From the NCBI GenBank assembly GCA_017617125.1, contig JAFZWY010000029.1, forward strand, positions 114,276-178,275: a DNA stretch of 64,000 nucleotides, read 5' to 3'. Position 1 is the stretch's first letter, and the number at the start of each line of letters is the position of its first letter. The translations under genes were made by a program, and so were the position numbers. Positions 26,380-35,128 of the stretch are shown here, in pieces. This DNA is from Bacteroidales bacterium. GTDB lineage: Bacteria; Bacteroidota; Bacteroidia; Bacteroidales; ML635J-15. The notes under the pieces were generated by a model. It saw only the letters and a program-made list of their open reading frames with translations. It ran no database searches and was not told where the DNA came from.

Positions 26380-26694
26380 CTATAATATAGCTTCGAGTTT
26401 TTCTATTAACTGTGATTCGGGAACTGCGCCGACAACGCGGTCAACAACCTTTCCGTCCTTCAGGTAGATAACAGTTGGTACGTTTCTGATGCCGAACTTC
26501 ATTGGCAGGTCGCCAGCTTCGTCGATGTCGACTTTTGCAACGATTGCCTTACCTTCGTAAGTGTTACCCATCTTTTCGATATATGGCTTGATAACCTGGC
26601 ATGGTCCGCACCAGGTTGCACCGAAATCCAATACTACCGGCAAATTGGTCTTGCCAATAACTTCTTCATAGTTCTGTTCTGTAATTTCTAACAT
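26380..26694 (-). CDS. trxA: Thioredoxin
   Basis: 104-residue cytoplasmic thioredoxin with the active site WCGPC (Cys29, Cys32) and cis-proline in IRNVPTVIYLKDG. It keeps cytosolic thiols reduced. It has a consensus promoter and leads the sufE-sufT run. Confidence 0.95.
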   Translation of the reverse strand: MLEITEQNYEEVIGKTNLPVVLDFGATWCGPCQVIKPYIEKMGNTYEGKAIVAKVDIDEAGDLPMKFGIRNVPTVIYLKDGKVVDRVVGAVPESQLIEKLEAIL

Positions 26695-26715
26695 AGTCGT
26701 ATTAATTTATTGTTG

Positions 26716-26746
26716 CAAATTTATGTTTAATATTGGCATTTTCAAA
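26716..26746 (-). promoter_or_regulatory. Consensus promoter of trxA-sufE-sufT
   Basis: On the minus strand TTTG (26743-26746), a 19-base spacer and TAAATTTG (26716-26723), 21 bases before the trxA ATG. Confidence 0.8.
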
Positions 26747-26820
26747 TTATGAGAGTGCAATATTTTTTAACATCGGTGGGAATTGCTGTTAATAGCAACT
26801 TTGTCAAAAGGTTGATAAAC

Positions 26821-26848
26821 AAAAAAGGCAACGAATATTCGTTGCCTT
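26821..26848 (-). terminator. Terminator of the rpsF-rpsR-rplI operon
   Basis: AAGGCAACGAAT and its complement form a perfect 12-pair palindrome (26825-26848) followed on the minus strand by TTTTTT. Confidence 0.85.
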
Positions 26849-26869
26849 ATCAAAAATCTTATGAAAAAA

Positions 26870-27322
26870 TTATTCTGCTTCGGTTATAACGTTGAATGTG
26901 AAGTTTGCCTTGATGTTCTTGTAAAGGCGAACAGCAGCATTGTACTTTCCAACTTCCTTAATCGACTTGTCCTTCATGAGGATGTTCTTGCGGTCGATTT
27001 CGAATCCCTTAGCTGCGAGTGCTTCAGCGAGCATGATGGTGTTGATAGAACCGAATATCTTACCAGTTGACGAAGTCTTGGTAGCGATAGTGAGTTCGAG
27101 TCCTTCCATCTTAGTAGCAAGAGCTTCAGCTTCTTCGCGGAGCTTAGCTTCCTTGTGTGCTCTCTGCTTCATGTTTTCTGCATGAATTTTCTTTGCAGTT
27201 TCGGTTGCAAGGATAGCGTAACCTTGAGGAATGAGATAATTTCTTCCGTATCCGGGCTTTACATTAACGATATCGTCTCTGTGTCCTAAATTTTCTACGT
27301 CTTGTTTAAGTATGATTTCCAT
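26870..27322 (-). CDS. rplI: 50S ribosomal protein L9
   Basis: 150 residues. The N-terminal rRNA-binding domain begins MEIILKQDVENLG and contains VNVKPGYGRNYLIPQGYA, the L9 signature; a long central helix and the C-terminal domain (GKIFGSINT) follow. It is the third gene of the conserved rpsF-rpsR-rplI operon. Confidence 0.97.
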   Translation of the reverse strand: MEIILKQDVENLGHRDDIVNVKPGYGRNYLIPQGYAILATETAKKIHAENMKQRAHKEAKLREEAEALATKMEGLELTIATKTSSTGKIFGSINTIMLAEALAAKGFEIDRKNILMKDKSIKEVGKYNAAVRLYKNIKANFTFNVITEAE

Positions 27323-27339
27323 TTCTATTCCTCCTTTAA

Positions 27340-27609
27340 TTATTTCATCATGTCGGTTACGTATGGCAACAATGCAAGGTGTCTAGCTCTCTTAACAGCC
27401 TGAGCAACTTTGCGGTGGTACTTCAACGAAGTTCCGGTCAAGCGTCTCGGCAATATCTTACCCTGTTCGTTCAAGAATTTCTTGAGGAACTGAGGATCCT
27501 TGTAGTCAACATATTTAATGCGGCTTCTGAGGAAGCGGCAATATTTTTTCTTCTTTACTTCAACTGCCAATGGAGTCAAGTATCTGATTTCTGAATTGTT
27601 CTGTGCCAT
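27340..27609 (-). CDS. rpsR: 30S ribosomal protein S18
   Basis: 89 residues with [20 protein letters not shown] split over the core and the signature [20 protein letters not shown]. Binds S6 on the 30S platform. Two bases after rpsF and 17 before rplI. Confidence 0.97.
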   Translation of the reverse strand: MAQNNSEIRYLTPLAVEVKKKKYCRFLRSRIKYVDYKDPQFLKKFLNEQGKILPRRLTGTSLKYHRKVAQAVKRARHLALLPYVTDMMK

Positions 27610-27611
27610 AA

Positions 27612-27959
27612 TTATTCCTCCACCTTTTTAGTTTCCTGTTCTCTTCTCTTCTTTTCGCTGTAAGCTACTGCATGCTTGTCCATCTTGAAGGTAAGGAAGC
27701 GCATGATCTTTTCATCACGTCTGTACTCGGTTTCGAGCTTGTTGATGAATGCACCTTCTGCCTTGAATTCAAACAAGTGGTAGAAGCCTGTAGTTTTCTT
27801 CTGGATCGGGTAAGCCATTTTTCTTAATCCCCAGTCCTCTTCGTGTACCAACTCACCATTGTCGGTGATGTACTTCTTGAATTTTTCAACCGTTTCCTTC
27901 ATCTGTGGCTCAGACAAAACGGGAGTTGCAATGAAAACGGTTTCGTACTGATTAATCAT
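27612..27959 (-). CDS. rpsF: 30S ribosomal protein S6
   Basis: 115 residues beginning [13 protein letters not shown], with [20 protein letters not shown] and the [11 protein letters not shown] motif typical of S6; a charged C-terminal tail follows. First gene of the operon with a -7 element upstream. Confidence 0.97.
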   Translation of the reverse strand: MINQYETVFIATPVLSEPQMKETVEKFKKYITDNGELVHEEDWGLRKMAYPIQKKTTGFYHLFEFKAEGAFINKLETEYRRDEKIMRFLTFKMDKHAVAYSEKKRREQETKKVEE

Positions 27960-28014
27960 AATCTTTAAAAATCAATTTGTTAATAAATAAAATACTTTAA
28001 AATTTTTGTGGGAG

Positions 28015-28022
28015 CAAAAGTA
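28015..28022 (-). promoter_or_regulatory. Promoter -7 element (TACTTTTG) of rpsF-rpsR-rplI
   Basis: TACTTTTG on the minus strand 55 bases before the rpsF ATG; the -33 position reads TTCG, 19 bases away. Confidence 0.55.
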
Positions 28023-28196
28023 CAACATATTTTTGAATTGGCGAAAAAATATCTTGTGTTTTTTTTTGAAAGATTTTGCTTGCTTTGTTTTGGCGTTATT
28101 CGTTTCATTTCGCGAGCGAAACACATTGCGTCGCTATAATCATTTAATTTTTGAATCATCTTGTACAATCGTGCCATGGCGCGATTCTACATTGAA

Positions 28197-28292
28197 ACGC
28201 TGCAGGCATAGAAACCAGAAACTTTAAACGTTAAACTTTGAACCCTTGAATTTTTAAATTTTTGAATCCTCAAATCTTCAAATCTTCAAACA
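28197..28292 (-). repeat. Post-stop repeat tail, families 4 and 2
   Basis: Read on the minus strand: GAAGATTTGAAGATTTGAGG starting eight bases after the phosphate transporter stop, then TTCAAAAATTT words, and finally GTTTCTGGTTTCTATGCC with GCAGCGTTTC, which matches the tails after folA and the PorE-like gene. Confidence 0.55.
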
Positions 28293-29351
28293 TTACATAA
28301 ACATCGCCATCAGATAGTATGTCACCATGCCGATTGCTGCACTGATTGGAATTGTGATAATCCATGCAACTATAAGATCGAGAGTGACGCCCCAGCGAAC
28401 TGCCGAGAGACGCTTTATAGAGCCTACGCCCATGATGCTTCCCGAGATCACGTGTGTGGTGCTGACAGGTACTCCAAGGTGCTGGGTGATGAAAAGCGTT
28501 ATTGCACCAGCAGTCTGCGAGCAGAATCCTTCTACTGGAGTTATCTTTGTGATGCGGTTGCCCATGGTCTTGATGATTTTCCATCCACCCGACATTGTAC
28601 CTATTGCTATTGCTGTAATGCAGACGATTGGAATCCAACTTGGCGCACCTGTGAGGTTGGCATTCGTGCCGACATTGGTAATTGTGTCGGGCAGAAGCCA
28701 ATCGTTAAGTCCGTCGAAGCCATATTGTGAGCCGTAAGCTACCATAGCGCAGGCGATAAGACCGATTTCCTTCTGCGAGTCGTTGAGTCCGTGACCTATG
28801 CTCAAGCAGGCCGACGACAGAAGTTGCAGGTTCTTGAACCATCTGTCGGCTCTGTGCGGTTTTGCTTTCCTTGCTATCCAGTACAGAAGTATTGTTATGA
28901 GGTTGCCTGCGATGAAACCGATAAGCGGTGCAATGAATATAAACATGGCAATGTATCCCACTGTTGACCAGTGTACTGCTTCCCATCCTTTGGCAGCGAT
29001 GGCAGCGCCTGTAAGTCCGCCTATCAGCGTGTGCGACGAACTGGATGGAATTCCCTTCCACCATGTAATAAGGCTCCAAGTTATTGCTGCAATAAGACCG
29101 GCAATTAGCAGCGGCAATGTTACCGATGCTTCCTCTACGGTCTTTTGTACGGTGTTGGCAATGTTGAATCCAAGAATATATTCGGCTATGAAAAATGCAA
29201 CAAAGTTGAAGAATGCCGACCATATTACCGCCTGGGTAGGGGATAGCACTCTTGTTGAAACCACTGTGGCAATCGAGTTGGCCGCATCGTGGAATCCGTT
29301 TATGAAGTCGAAAATGATTGCTAGTATGATAATAGTAATCAGAAAGCCCAT
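28293..29351 (-). CDS. PiT-family inorganic phosphate transporter
   Basis: 352-residue inner-membrane phosphate/cation symporter. Both family signatures are visible: the N-terminal DFINGFHDAANSIATVVSTR and the inverted C-terminal copy VPVSTTHVISGSIMGVGSI with GGLTGAAIAAKG between; about ten hydrophobic segments. The gene starts one base after the DUF47 gene, the usual partnership in which the PhoU-like protein regulates the transporter. Confidence 0.93.
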   Translation of the reverse strand: MGFLITIIILAIIFDFINGFHDAANSIATVVSTRVLSPTQAVIWSAFFNFVAFFIAEYILGFNIANTVQKTVEEASVTLPLLIAGLIAAITWSLITWWKGIPSSSSHTLIGGLTGAAIAAKGWEAVHWSTVGYIAMFIFIAPLIGFIAGNLITILLYWIARKAKPHRADRWFKNLQLLSSACLSIGHGLNDSQKEIGLIACAMVAYGSQYGFDGLNDWLLPDTITNVGTNANLTGAPSWIPIVCITAIAIGTMSGGWKIIKTMGNRITKITPVEGFCSQTAGAITLFITQHLGVPVSTTHVISGSIMGVGSIKRLSAVRWGVTLDLIVAWIITIPISAAIGMVTYYLMAMFM

Positions 29352-29352
29352 G

Positions 29353-30003
29353 TTATGCGTATTTTACGATTATGGTCTTGATTATTTTGCCAACATGCTT
29401 TGCCATGTCGGTGGTGCGCTCCATGTGCTGGATGATTTCCTTGTTCTTTATGATTTCCTTGTTGTCGGTTTCTTCTTCGAAGAGTTTCTTTACAAAGTTC
29501 TCATATATTTCGTCTGCTTCCTGCTCCAGGTCGTGAAGAAGTTCACATTGTTTCAGTGCTGTCGCTGGCTTCTTGTTCACGGTCTTAAGTTCGTGCAACG
29601 ATATGTTGATAGCATTGCAGCACTCGCTGATTATTTCTGTCATTCTTACCGATACATCTGGAATTTGCTTCGGCCTGAACAACAGTATTCGTTTTGATGT
29701 AGAATTTATGAAGTCCAGCGTGTCGTCGACGGTTTCGCAGAGGCTGTGGATGTCTTCGCGGTCGAATGGTGTGATGAACGAAATGTTCAGTTCCTCGTAG
29801 ATCTTTGCGATTTCCACGTCCGACTGGGTTTCGCACTCCTTGATTAGCTTGTAGTCTTCTTCCATTTCTTCAAAAGTCGACTTTTTGATGAGTTCTGCCT
29901 GCTTTTCTGCAGCTTTTGCTAATAGTTCTCCAACCGTGTTTATCATTGGGAAAAACTTGTTTTCCTTTGGTTTGAATATTGAAAAAATAGAATTAAGTGA
30001 CAT
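29353..30003 (-). CDS. DUF47/PhoU-like phosphate transport regulator
   Basis: 216-residue all-helical protein of the DUF47 (PhoU-like, TIGR00153) family. It starts FSIFKPKENKFFPM and contains ITPFDREDIHSLCETVDDTL, the family signature with metal-binding acidic residues. It likely binds metal and controls the downstream PiT transporter, with which it is co-transcribed. A -7 element (TATTTTTG, 30029-30036) lies 25 bases upstream. Confidence 0.9.
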   Translation of the reverse strand: MSLNSIFSIFKPKENKFFPMINTVGELLAKAAEKQAELIKKSTFEEMEEDYKLIKECETQSDVEIAKIYEELNISFITPFDREDIHSLCETVDDTLDFINSTSKRILLFRPKQIPDVSVRMTEIISECCNAINISLHELKTVNKKPATALKQCELLHDLEQEADEIYENFVKKLFEEETDNKEIIKNKEIIQHMERTTDMAKHVGKIIKTIIVKYA

Positions 30004-30028
30004 TTTTTACTTTGTTATTTTTCGCGTG

Positions 30029-30036
30029 CAAAAATA
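30029..30036 (-). promoter_or_regulatory. Promoter -7 element (TATTTTTG) of DUF47-PiT
   Basis: TATTTTTG on the minus strand; 20 bases further upstream the -33 reads ATTG. Confidence 0.5.
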
Positions 30037-30114
30037 TAATTTTTCAATATTACTTGCAATACATATTTTTGTCGATTTGGCGTGAAAATATGGCAAAAAG
30101 TTACTTTTTTGCCA

Positions 30115-30474
30115 TTATTCTTCTGATATACACTTGATTTCTGCAATTTTGCCTACCATGCATATACTTGCCATGTTTGGCTTTGCTTCGTATTCTACAA
30201 ATACTTTTTTGCCTTCTTCAAGTTTAATGTTGTCGAAATTGTTCAAATTTGTCGGTTCCAGTTTCTGTCCGTTTTCCAGAACAAGTACCCACGAGCAACC
30301 GTCGAGACCAGTAAGATTTTTCAGTGTGGCAGGTACACCTTGTGGGCATAGTTTGCTTTGTTTTAGAGAACTGTCAGTATTATCGCTATTAGATATAAAT
30401 TTTCTGCACGAGCAACTCGTGCAGAAAATTATTATAAGTATCATTATTGCGTAGCAATGACTATAGGTTCTCAT
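30115..30474 (-). CDS. Small putative lipoprotein, function unknown
   Basis: 119 residues beginning MRTYSHCYAIMILIIIFCTSC; the hydrophobic stretch ending in Cys resembles a lipoprotein signal, though the residues before the Cys are not an ideal lipobox. The mature part has LTGLDGCSWVLVLENGQKLEP and KVFVEYEAKPNMASICMVGK, likely a small beta-sandwich with one disulfide. Relatives would be periplasm-facing; no family name is recognised. The start overlaps the 3' end of the DUF2723 gene by 14 bp. Confidence 0.65.
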   Translation of the reverse strand: MRTYSHCYAIMILIIIFCTSCSCRKFISNSDNTDSSLKQSKLCPQGVPATLKNLTGLDGCSWVLVLENGQKLEPTNLNNFDNIKLEEGKKVFVEYEAKPNMASICMVGKIAEIKCISEE

Positions 30475-33400
30475 ACCACGCGGCATTCTCCTGGTAAATC
30501 GGATAGTATTGTTCAAACAGTTCGTTTCTCTCGTTCTTCTGCAATATAGTGAGAATTTTGCCGAGAGTTGCGATGTTCAGTTGGATTTCTTGAGCATCGG
30601 TATTGCGCTTCTGTTTGTCGAGCGACTTGTAGTAGTCGAGTTCTGTGAGAACAATGTCAAATCCCGATGTGAGGATAGAATCGGCAATTTCCTTTTCTCC
30701 TGTAGCGTAGTATCCTTCAACATAGTCGCTGTCGAAATAGCTTATCGGGTACATTGCTGTTGGCATAACCGAGTCGCATCTAGCCATTACTTCCTTTGCC
30801 TTTTCGATCTTGCCTTCTTTGACAAGGGCCTTTGCTAGATCACCGAAATTGTTTCTAACCTTTACAATCTTTGTGGTGCGAAGTATTGTCTGGTCTATAT
30901 ATACGTTCGGATCGTTGATATTGCCCCAAGTGTATACGTTCATCAGGTTGTTGTACATGATGTCGGTGTTGATGTCGCTGCTGCCGACGCCTTCGGGAGC
31001 CTTGTTCTTCTTGTTCATCGGGGTGAGCCTGAATGCAAATCCCTCGTTGTGGAAATAGTTGTCGAGGTTGAGCGTGTGGCGGCTACCGAGCGATGTGATG
31101 TAGATAGGACGTTCCCAGTCGTTGGTGTTGAGCAAGTCGAGAATCATCATTTCGTTCTTGAGCAGATAGTCCCTGTTGAGGTCGATGTTGAGAACTGTAT
31201 CGAAGTAGATTTCGGTTCCCTCTGCGCTATCTTTGTAGAATCCTGGATATATGCAGCCGTACTCGATGACTTTCTTCGGGTCTGCCTTGAATGAGAATTT
31301 CTTCGACGGGAAGAGATAGTATGTGTCACCTCCAGTTCTCACTACGTTATTGTCGTCATTTATGTAGTCCATAAACTCCTGCAATGGCATGAAGCCCTTA
31401 TCGTTTCTACGTGAATCGATCATAATCTGGTCGCGTGTGTTTGGCTCGTACTTGCTACGGTCGAACGACAGAGGCATCGGTTTTGCATCGTAGCTTGCAC
31501 ACTTCATCTGGTCGATGTACCAGTCTGATGCAAAATATGGCAGACAGCATACCTTAACGTCTGGTCTGATGCCTTCGACTTCCTGTGCGTACCATACGGG
31601 GAATGTATCGTTATCGCCGTGGGTAAACAGGATTGCGTTCGGTGCACAGGTTTCGAGGTAGTTGCGTGCGAAATCGTGTGCTGCGTAGCGGTTGCTGCGG
31701 TCGTGGTCGTCCCAGTTTTGCTCCGCCATAATGTACGGAACGGGAACGCAGATTAACAATGCAACTGTTCCTGCAACTGCACCTGGCGTAAACTTCTTGA
31801 ATAGCTCATAAATTGCAGCTACACCAAGACCAATCCATATTGCAAACGCATAGAACGAACCAGCGTATGCGTAGTCACGTTCACGCGGCTGAATAGGTGT
31901 CTGGTTGAGGTAAACCACAATTGCTATACCAGTGAGAATGAAGAGCAAAGATACAATCCACCAGTCCTTTGTGTTCTTCCATAGCTGATAAATAAGGCCG
32001 ATGAGACCGAGGATCAGAGGAAGCATGAAGTAGCGGTTGTGACCTTTGTTGTTCTTCAGGTAGTCGGGTAGGAGGCTCTGGTCGCCGAGACGTGCATTGT
32101 CCCATGCGTTGAAGCCGGTAATCCAGTTGCCGTGGATAGTATTGCCGTGTCCCTGGATGTCGTTCTGACGTCCCGAGAAGTTCCACAGGAAATAGCGCCA
32201 ATACATCCAGTTGAGCTGGTAGTTGACAAAGAATTTCAGGTTGTTGAGTCCTGTCGGTTTCTTTTGTGAAGCCTTCATGCCACCAAAATCCTTGTAAACC
32301 GAAATGTGTTCGGCTTCACGGCTGTACATACGCGGGAATACCCTGCATCCGTTAGCCTTGAAAACCGGTTTGAACCTATGGCCTACGCAAACATACTTGT
32401 CGCCACGCTTGGTGTATATTTCGGTTGTGTTCTCGTATTTTTCGAACTGAGCGGAGAAATCCTGTCCATAGAGCAAAGGTCTGTCACCATACTGTTCGCG
32501 GTTGAGGTACGACAGCAGGTTGAACATATCTTCGGGATTGTTCTGGTTCATTGGTGGATTTGCGTTCGACCTTATTATTATGATGGCGTAGCTTGAGTAG
32601 CCGATAATAATCATTGTGACGAAAAGCATTACCGTGTTGAGCAGCGATCTGTACTTTTTTGCAATGAATTTTATCAGGCAGAAAACCAAAACTGCTATTA
32701 TCACGATATTGAAGAATGTGTTTCCTGTGAAAAGCAATGCTCCAGTAAGGATAAGCGACAAAGTCGGGAATATGGTGTTCAGAATCACATTGTCACTCTT
32801 CTGTGTGAAGAAAATGCTGAGGACCAAGCAGACTATTGTCAGTATTGTCCATACTATAAGGCCTGTGTTGAACGGTGCTCCGAAAGTGTTGGTGAACAAA
32901 AGTTCGAACTTTGAAGCAACGATAGCCACACCAGGGATAATACCCCACATTATCACCGATATTGCAAGCAGGGATATTATGGTTGTGAGTACGAACCCCC
33001 AGAATCTGCGACCGCTTGTCTGTGGCTTGAATTTGCGGTAGTATACGACGAATGCGATTGCTGGCAAGGTAAGCAAGTTCAACAGGTGAACACCGATTGC
33101 CATACCTTCCATGAGTGCGATGAGCAGAATCCATCTTCTCGATGTCGGGTCTTCGACGTCGGAGTCGTACCATTTGGTTATTGCCCAGAATACTATAGCC
33201 GTGAAGAACGACGAGAAGGCATAAACTTCACCCTCGACGGCCGAGAACCAGAAGGTGTCGGAGAAGGTGTATGCCAGCGAACCTATTGTGCTGCAGGCAA
33301 GTATTGCTATTGTGTTGCCAATATTGTATTTGCCGTCCTTGGCAATGAGGTGCTTTGCAAGGAAAGTAATTGTCCAGAAAAGGAACAATATTGTGAATGC

Positions 33401-33664
33401 GCTGGCCAATGCCGACATCGAGTTTATCATCATGGCAACCTGTTCGGGTCCAGATGCAAACATTGCGAAGAACCTTGCTATAACCATGAAGAAAGGTGCT
33501 CCAGGCGGGTGGCCGATCTGCATTTTATTTGATGATGAAATGAATTCACCGCAGTCCCAAAAACTTACCGTCGGTTCGATAGTAAGCAGGTAAGTGATTG
33601 CCGCTACTAGGAATACTACCCATCCGGTAATGTTATTCAGCAGTTTAAATCTTTTTTCTGTCAT
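30461..33664 (-). CDS. DUF2723 GT-C membrane protein (TMEM260-like O-glycosyltransferase family)
   Basis: 1067 residues. The N-terminal half is a polytopic GT-C fold with about 12 membrane segments; the first loop has SFWDCGEFISSS (Asp37, Glu40) and GHPPGAPFF (His52), the DUF2723 signature with candidate catalytic acids. A second cluster of helices follows at about 560-660 (QTPIQPRERDYAYAGSFYAF), then a soluble C-terminal region with helical repeats to the end. Human TMEM260, an O-mannosyltransferase for IPT domains, belongs to this family; in bacteria the acceptor is unknown. It is transcribed alone or with the small lipoprotein gene. Confidence 0.88.
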   Translation of the reverse strand: MTEKRFKLLNNITGWVVFLVAAITYLLTIEPTVSFWDCGEFISSSNKMQIGHPPGAPFFMVIARFFAMFASGPEQVAMMINSMSALASAFTILFLFWTITFLAKHLIAKDGKYNIGNTIAILACSTIGSLAYTFSDTFWFSAVEGEVYAFSSFFTAIVFWAITKWYDSDVEDPTSRRWILLIALMEGMAIGVHLLNLLTLPAIAFVVYYRKFKPQTSGRRFWGFVLTTIISLLAISVIMWGIIPGVAIVASKFELLFTNTFGAPFNTGLIVWTILTIVCLVLSIFFTQKSDNVILNTIFPTLSLILTGALLFTGNTFFNIVIIAVLVFCLIKFIAKKYRSLLNTVMLFVTMIIIGYSSYAIIIIRSNANPPMNQNNPEDMFNLLSYLNREQYGDRPLLYGQDFSAQFEKYENTTEIYTKRGDKYVCVGHRFKPVFKANGCRVFPRMYSREAEHISVYKDFGGMKASQKKPTGLNNLKFFVNYQLNWMYWRYFLWNFSGRQNDIQGHGNTIHGNWITGFNAWDNARLGDQSLLPDYLKNNKGHNRYFMLPLILGLIGLIYQLWKNTKDWWIVSLLFILTGIAIVVYLNQTPIQPRERDYAYAGSFYAFAIWIGLGVAAIYELFKKFTPGAVAGTVALLICVPVPYIMAEQNWDDHDRSNRYAAHDFARNYLETCAPNAILFTHGDNDTFPVWYAQEVEGIRPDVKVCCLPYFASDWYIDQMKCASYDAKPMPLSFDRSKYEPNTRDQIMIDSRRNDKGFMPLQEFMDYINDDNNVVRTGGDTYYLFPSKKFSFKADPKKVIEYGCIYPGFYKDSAEGTEIYFDTVLNIDLNRDYLLKNEMMILDLLNTNDWERPIYITSLGSRHTLNLDNYFHNEGFAFRLTPMNKKNKAPEGVGSSDINTDIMYNNLMNVYTWGNINDPNVYIDQTILRTTKIVKVRNNFGDLAKALVKEGKIEKAKEVMARCDSVMPTAMYPISYFDSDYVEGYYATGEKEIADSILTSGFDIVLTELDYYKSLDKQKRNTDAQEIQLNIATLGKILTILQKNERNELFEQYYPIYQENAAWYENL

Positions 33665-33688
33665 TTTTACTTAAAATTTTTAGAGGTG

Positions 33689-33696
33689 CAAAGATA
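33689..33696 (-). promoter_or_regulatory. Promoter -7 element (TATCTTTG) of the DUF2723 gene
   Basis: TATCTTTG on the minus strand, 24 bases before the ATG. Confidence 0.55.
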
Positions 33697-33733
33697 GTGC
33701 TTTTTTGTGGTAAGAGGAAATTATAAATGATTA

Positions 33734-35128
33734 TTATTTGCCATGCTCGTATTGGGTGATTGTTTCAATAATCTTCGCAGATTCGAAGTCCTTTGCGATG
33801 ATGATATTGTTTTCGTCGAGCAGGTACATGCGCGGCGACTTGAAGGTGCCGTAGTCGACGTCGTAGGTGCCTACGCTTTCGGGATCGCTTACGTTTATCC
33901 AGCCGAGTTCGTTGTCGGCAACATACTGCTTCCACTGGTCATATTCGGCTTCGGTATAGACGGCAAAGACTTCAGCTCCCATAGATTTCAACTCGTTGTA
34001 GTCGGCTTGGATGTGGCTAACTTTTTCGATGCATACTTCGCATTCCGAATCCCAGAAAACGAGAATCTTGTATTTTGATTTCAGTTCGTACAGCGAACGG
34101 TCTTGTCCATTTTGGTCGGGAAGTACAATGTCCTTGCCTTTCATTCCTATAATGTTGGATTTGGTGTTGTTGTATCTCCACTTTAGCACCGTATAGTCGT
34201 AGTCGCTCAACCATTGCGGTTTTTCCTTGTAGTATTGTTCGAACAGATGGCATGCTACATACTCGAGCCTTGGGTCTGGAGAATAATCGTATAGGTAGTT
34301 TACGACTAGATGGTCAAGGATATGTGCCCTTAATTCACTCTTGGGCGCTGTCTTGAGAACAATATGTTCGGCGAATGTTGTGGCTGTCATAATATCGTCG
34401 GCATATGCGTCGATATTTTTTTCGCAGTATTTTTCAATGAATCGTCTGAACGAATATTCTGGGGTGTTTAATATGTCTGGATTTGATAAGTCCAGTTCGA
34501 CTAATGGATTGCAGTCTGACTTTTGTGCCGCATACGTCATTTTATAAAGGTTATAAAGGAAATCTCCTTTTTTTTGCCTTTTCATTTCGTGATGCAGAAA
34601 ATTGAGGTAGAGACTGTTAATGCTGTCTATTTCTTTTTTTAATCCCAGAGTGTCTTTGCCTGAATGTATACCATAACTTAGGTATATTGATTTTTCTTCT
34701 AATTGTGTTCTGTATAGTTGTATTTTTTTCTGTGCCTCGTTGAACGATTTGCTTGTTTCGTCGCCACTTACTGTCAGGTGGTTTAAAGGATCTTCGATGT
34801 CGGTGGAAAGAATTAGCGGTGTTTTGTTGTTGGCAAAGTGGAAATCAAACAATTTTTCACCTCTTGTCCATCTGTCTTTCTCTTTTGTATAGATATAGAG
34901 GTAATATATTCCACGTGGCAAATTGTTTGTTCCTTTGAATTCTACGATTCCGTCCTTGCTTTTTACAGAATCAAGCGTATGGATATAAAATCCGTGGTAC
35001 TGGGCGAGATAAACGTATTGGTCGGGCAGTCCTTGAATCTCCAATTTAATGCTGTAAGCCTTTGCCGAAACGACAAAGGCTTGCAGTGTAAGTATTGTGA
35101 GAAGGATTCTAATGAGTATTCTTCTCAT
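33734..35128 (-). CDS. TlpA-like thioredoxin-fold protein with CEVC site
   Basis: 464-residue exported protein: signal peptide (1-24), an N-terminal DUF4369-like beta domain (LEIQGLPDQYVYLAQYHG), a long helical middle, and a C-terminal thioredoxin domain with the redox pair FWDSECEVCIEK and a cis-proline loop FKSPRMYLLD. The CEVC dipeptide differs from the CGHC of the neighbouring paralogue, so the redox potential or client may differ. The start overlaps the upstream paralogue by 20 bp. Likely a periplasmic disulfide reductase or client-specific thiol protein. Confidence 0.82.
   Translation of the reverse strand: MRRILIRILLTILTLQAFVVSAKAYSIKLEIQGLPDQYVYLAQYHGFYIHTLDSVKSKDGIVEFKGTNNLPRGIYYLYIYTKEKDRWTRGEKLFDFHFANNKTPLILSTDIEDPLNHLTVSGDETSKSFNEAQKKIQLYRTQLEEKSIYLSYGIHSGKDTLGLKKEIDSINSLYLNFLHHEMKRQKKGDFLYNLYKMTYAAQKSDCNPLVELDLSNPDILNTPEYSFRRFIEKYCEKNIDAYADDIMTATTFAEHIVLKTAPKSELRAHILDHLVVNYLYDYSPDPRLEYVACHLFEQYYKEKPQWLSDYDYTVLKWRYNNTKSNIIGMKGKDIVLPDQNGQDRSLYELKSKYKILVFWDSECEVCIEKVSHIQADYNELKSMGAEVFAVYTEAEYDQWKQYVADNELGWINVSDPESVGTYDVDYGTFKSPRMYLLDENNIIIAKDFESAKIIETITQYEHGK

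Larger units (their letters stand above)
27960..28292. other. Non-coding spacer with promoter and word repeats
   Basis: No credible gene. The left end is the rpsF leader and promoter (28015-28022). The right part (about 28190-28292) consists of short reiterated words: CATAGAAACCAGAAAC, TTAAACGTTAAACTTTGAAC and AAATCTTCAAATCTTCAAAC; read on the minus strand the last begins a few bases after the stop codon of the phosphate transporter gene. Confidence 0.7.

Noticed and set aside
30115..30516. Start of the small lipoprotein at 30516
   Set aside because: The added residues are basic and hydrophilic ahead of the signal sequence and overlap the DUF2723 gene further; the ATG at 30474 gives a normal signal peptide.
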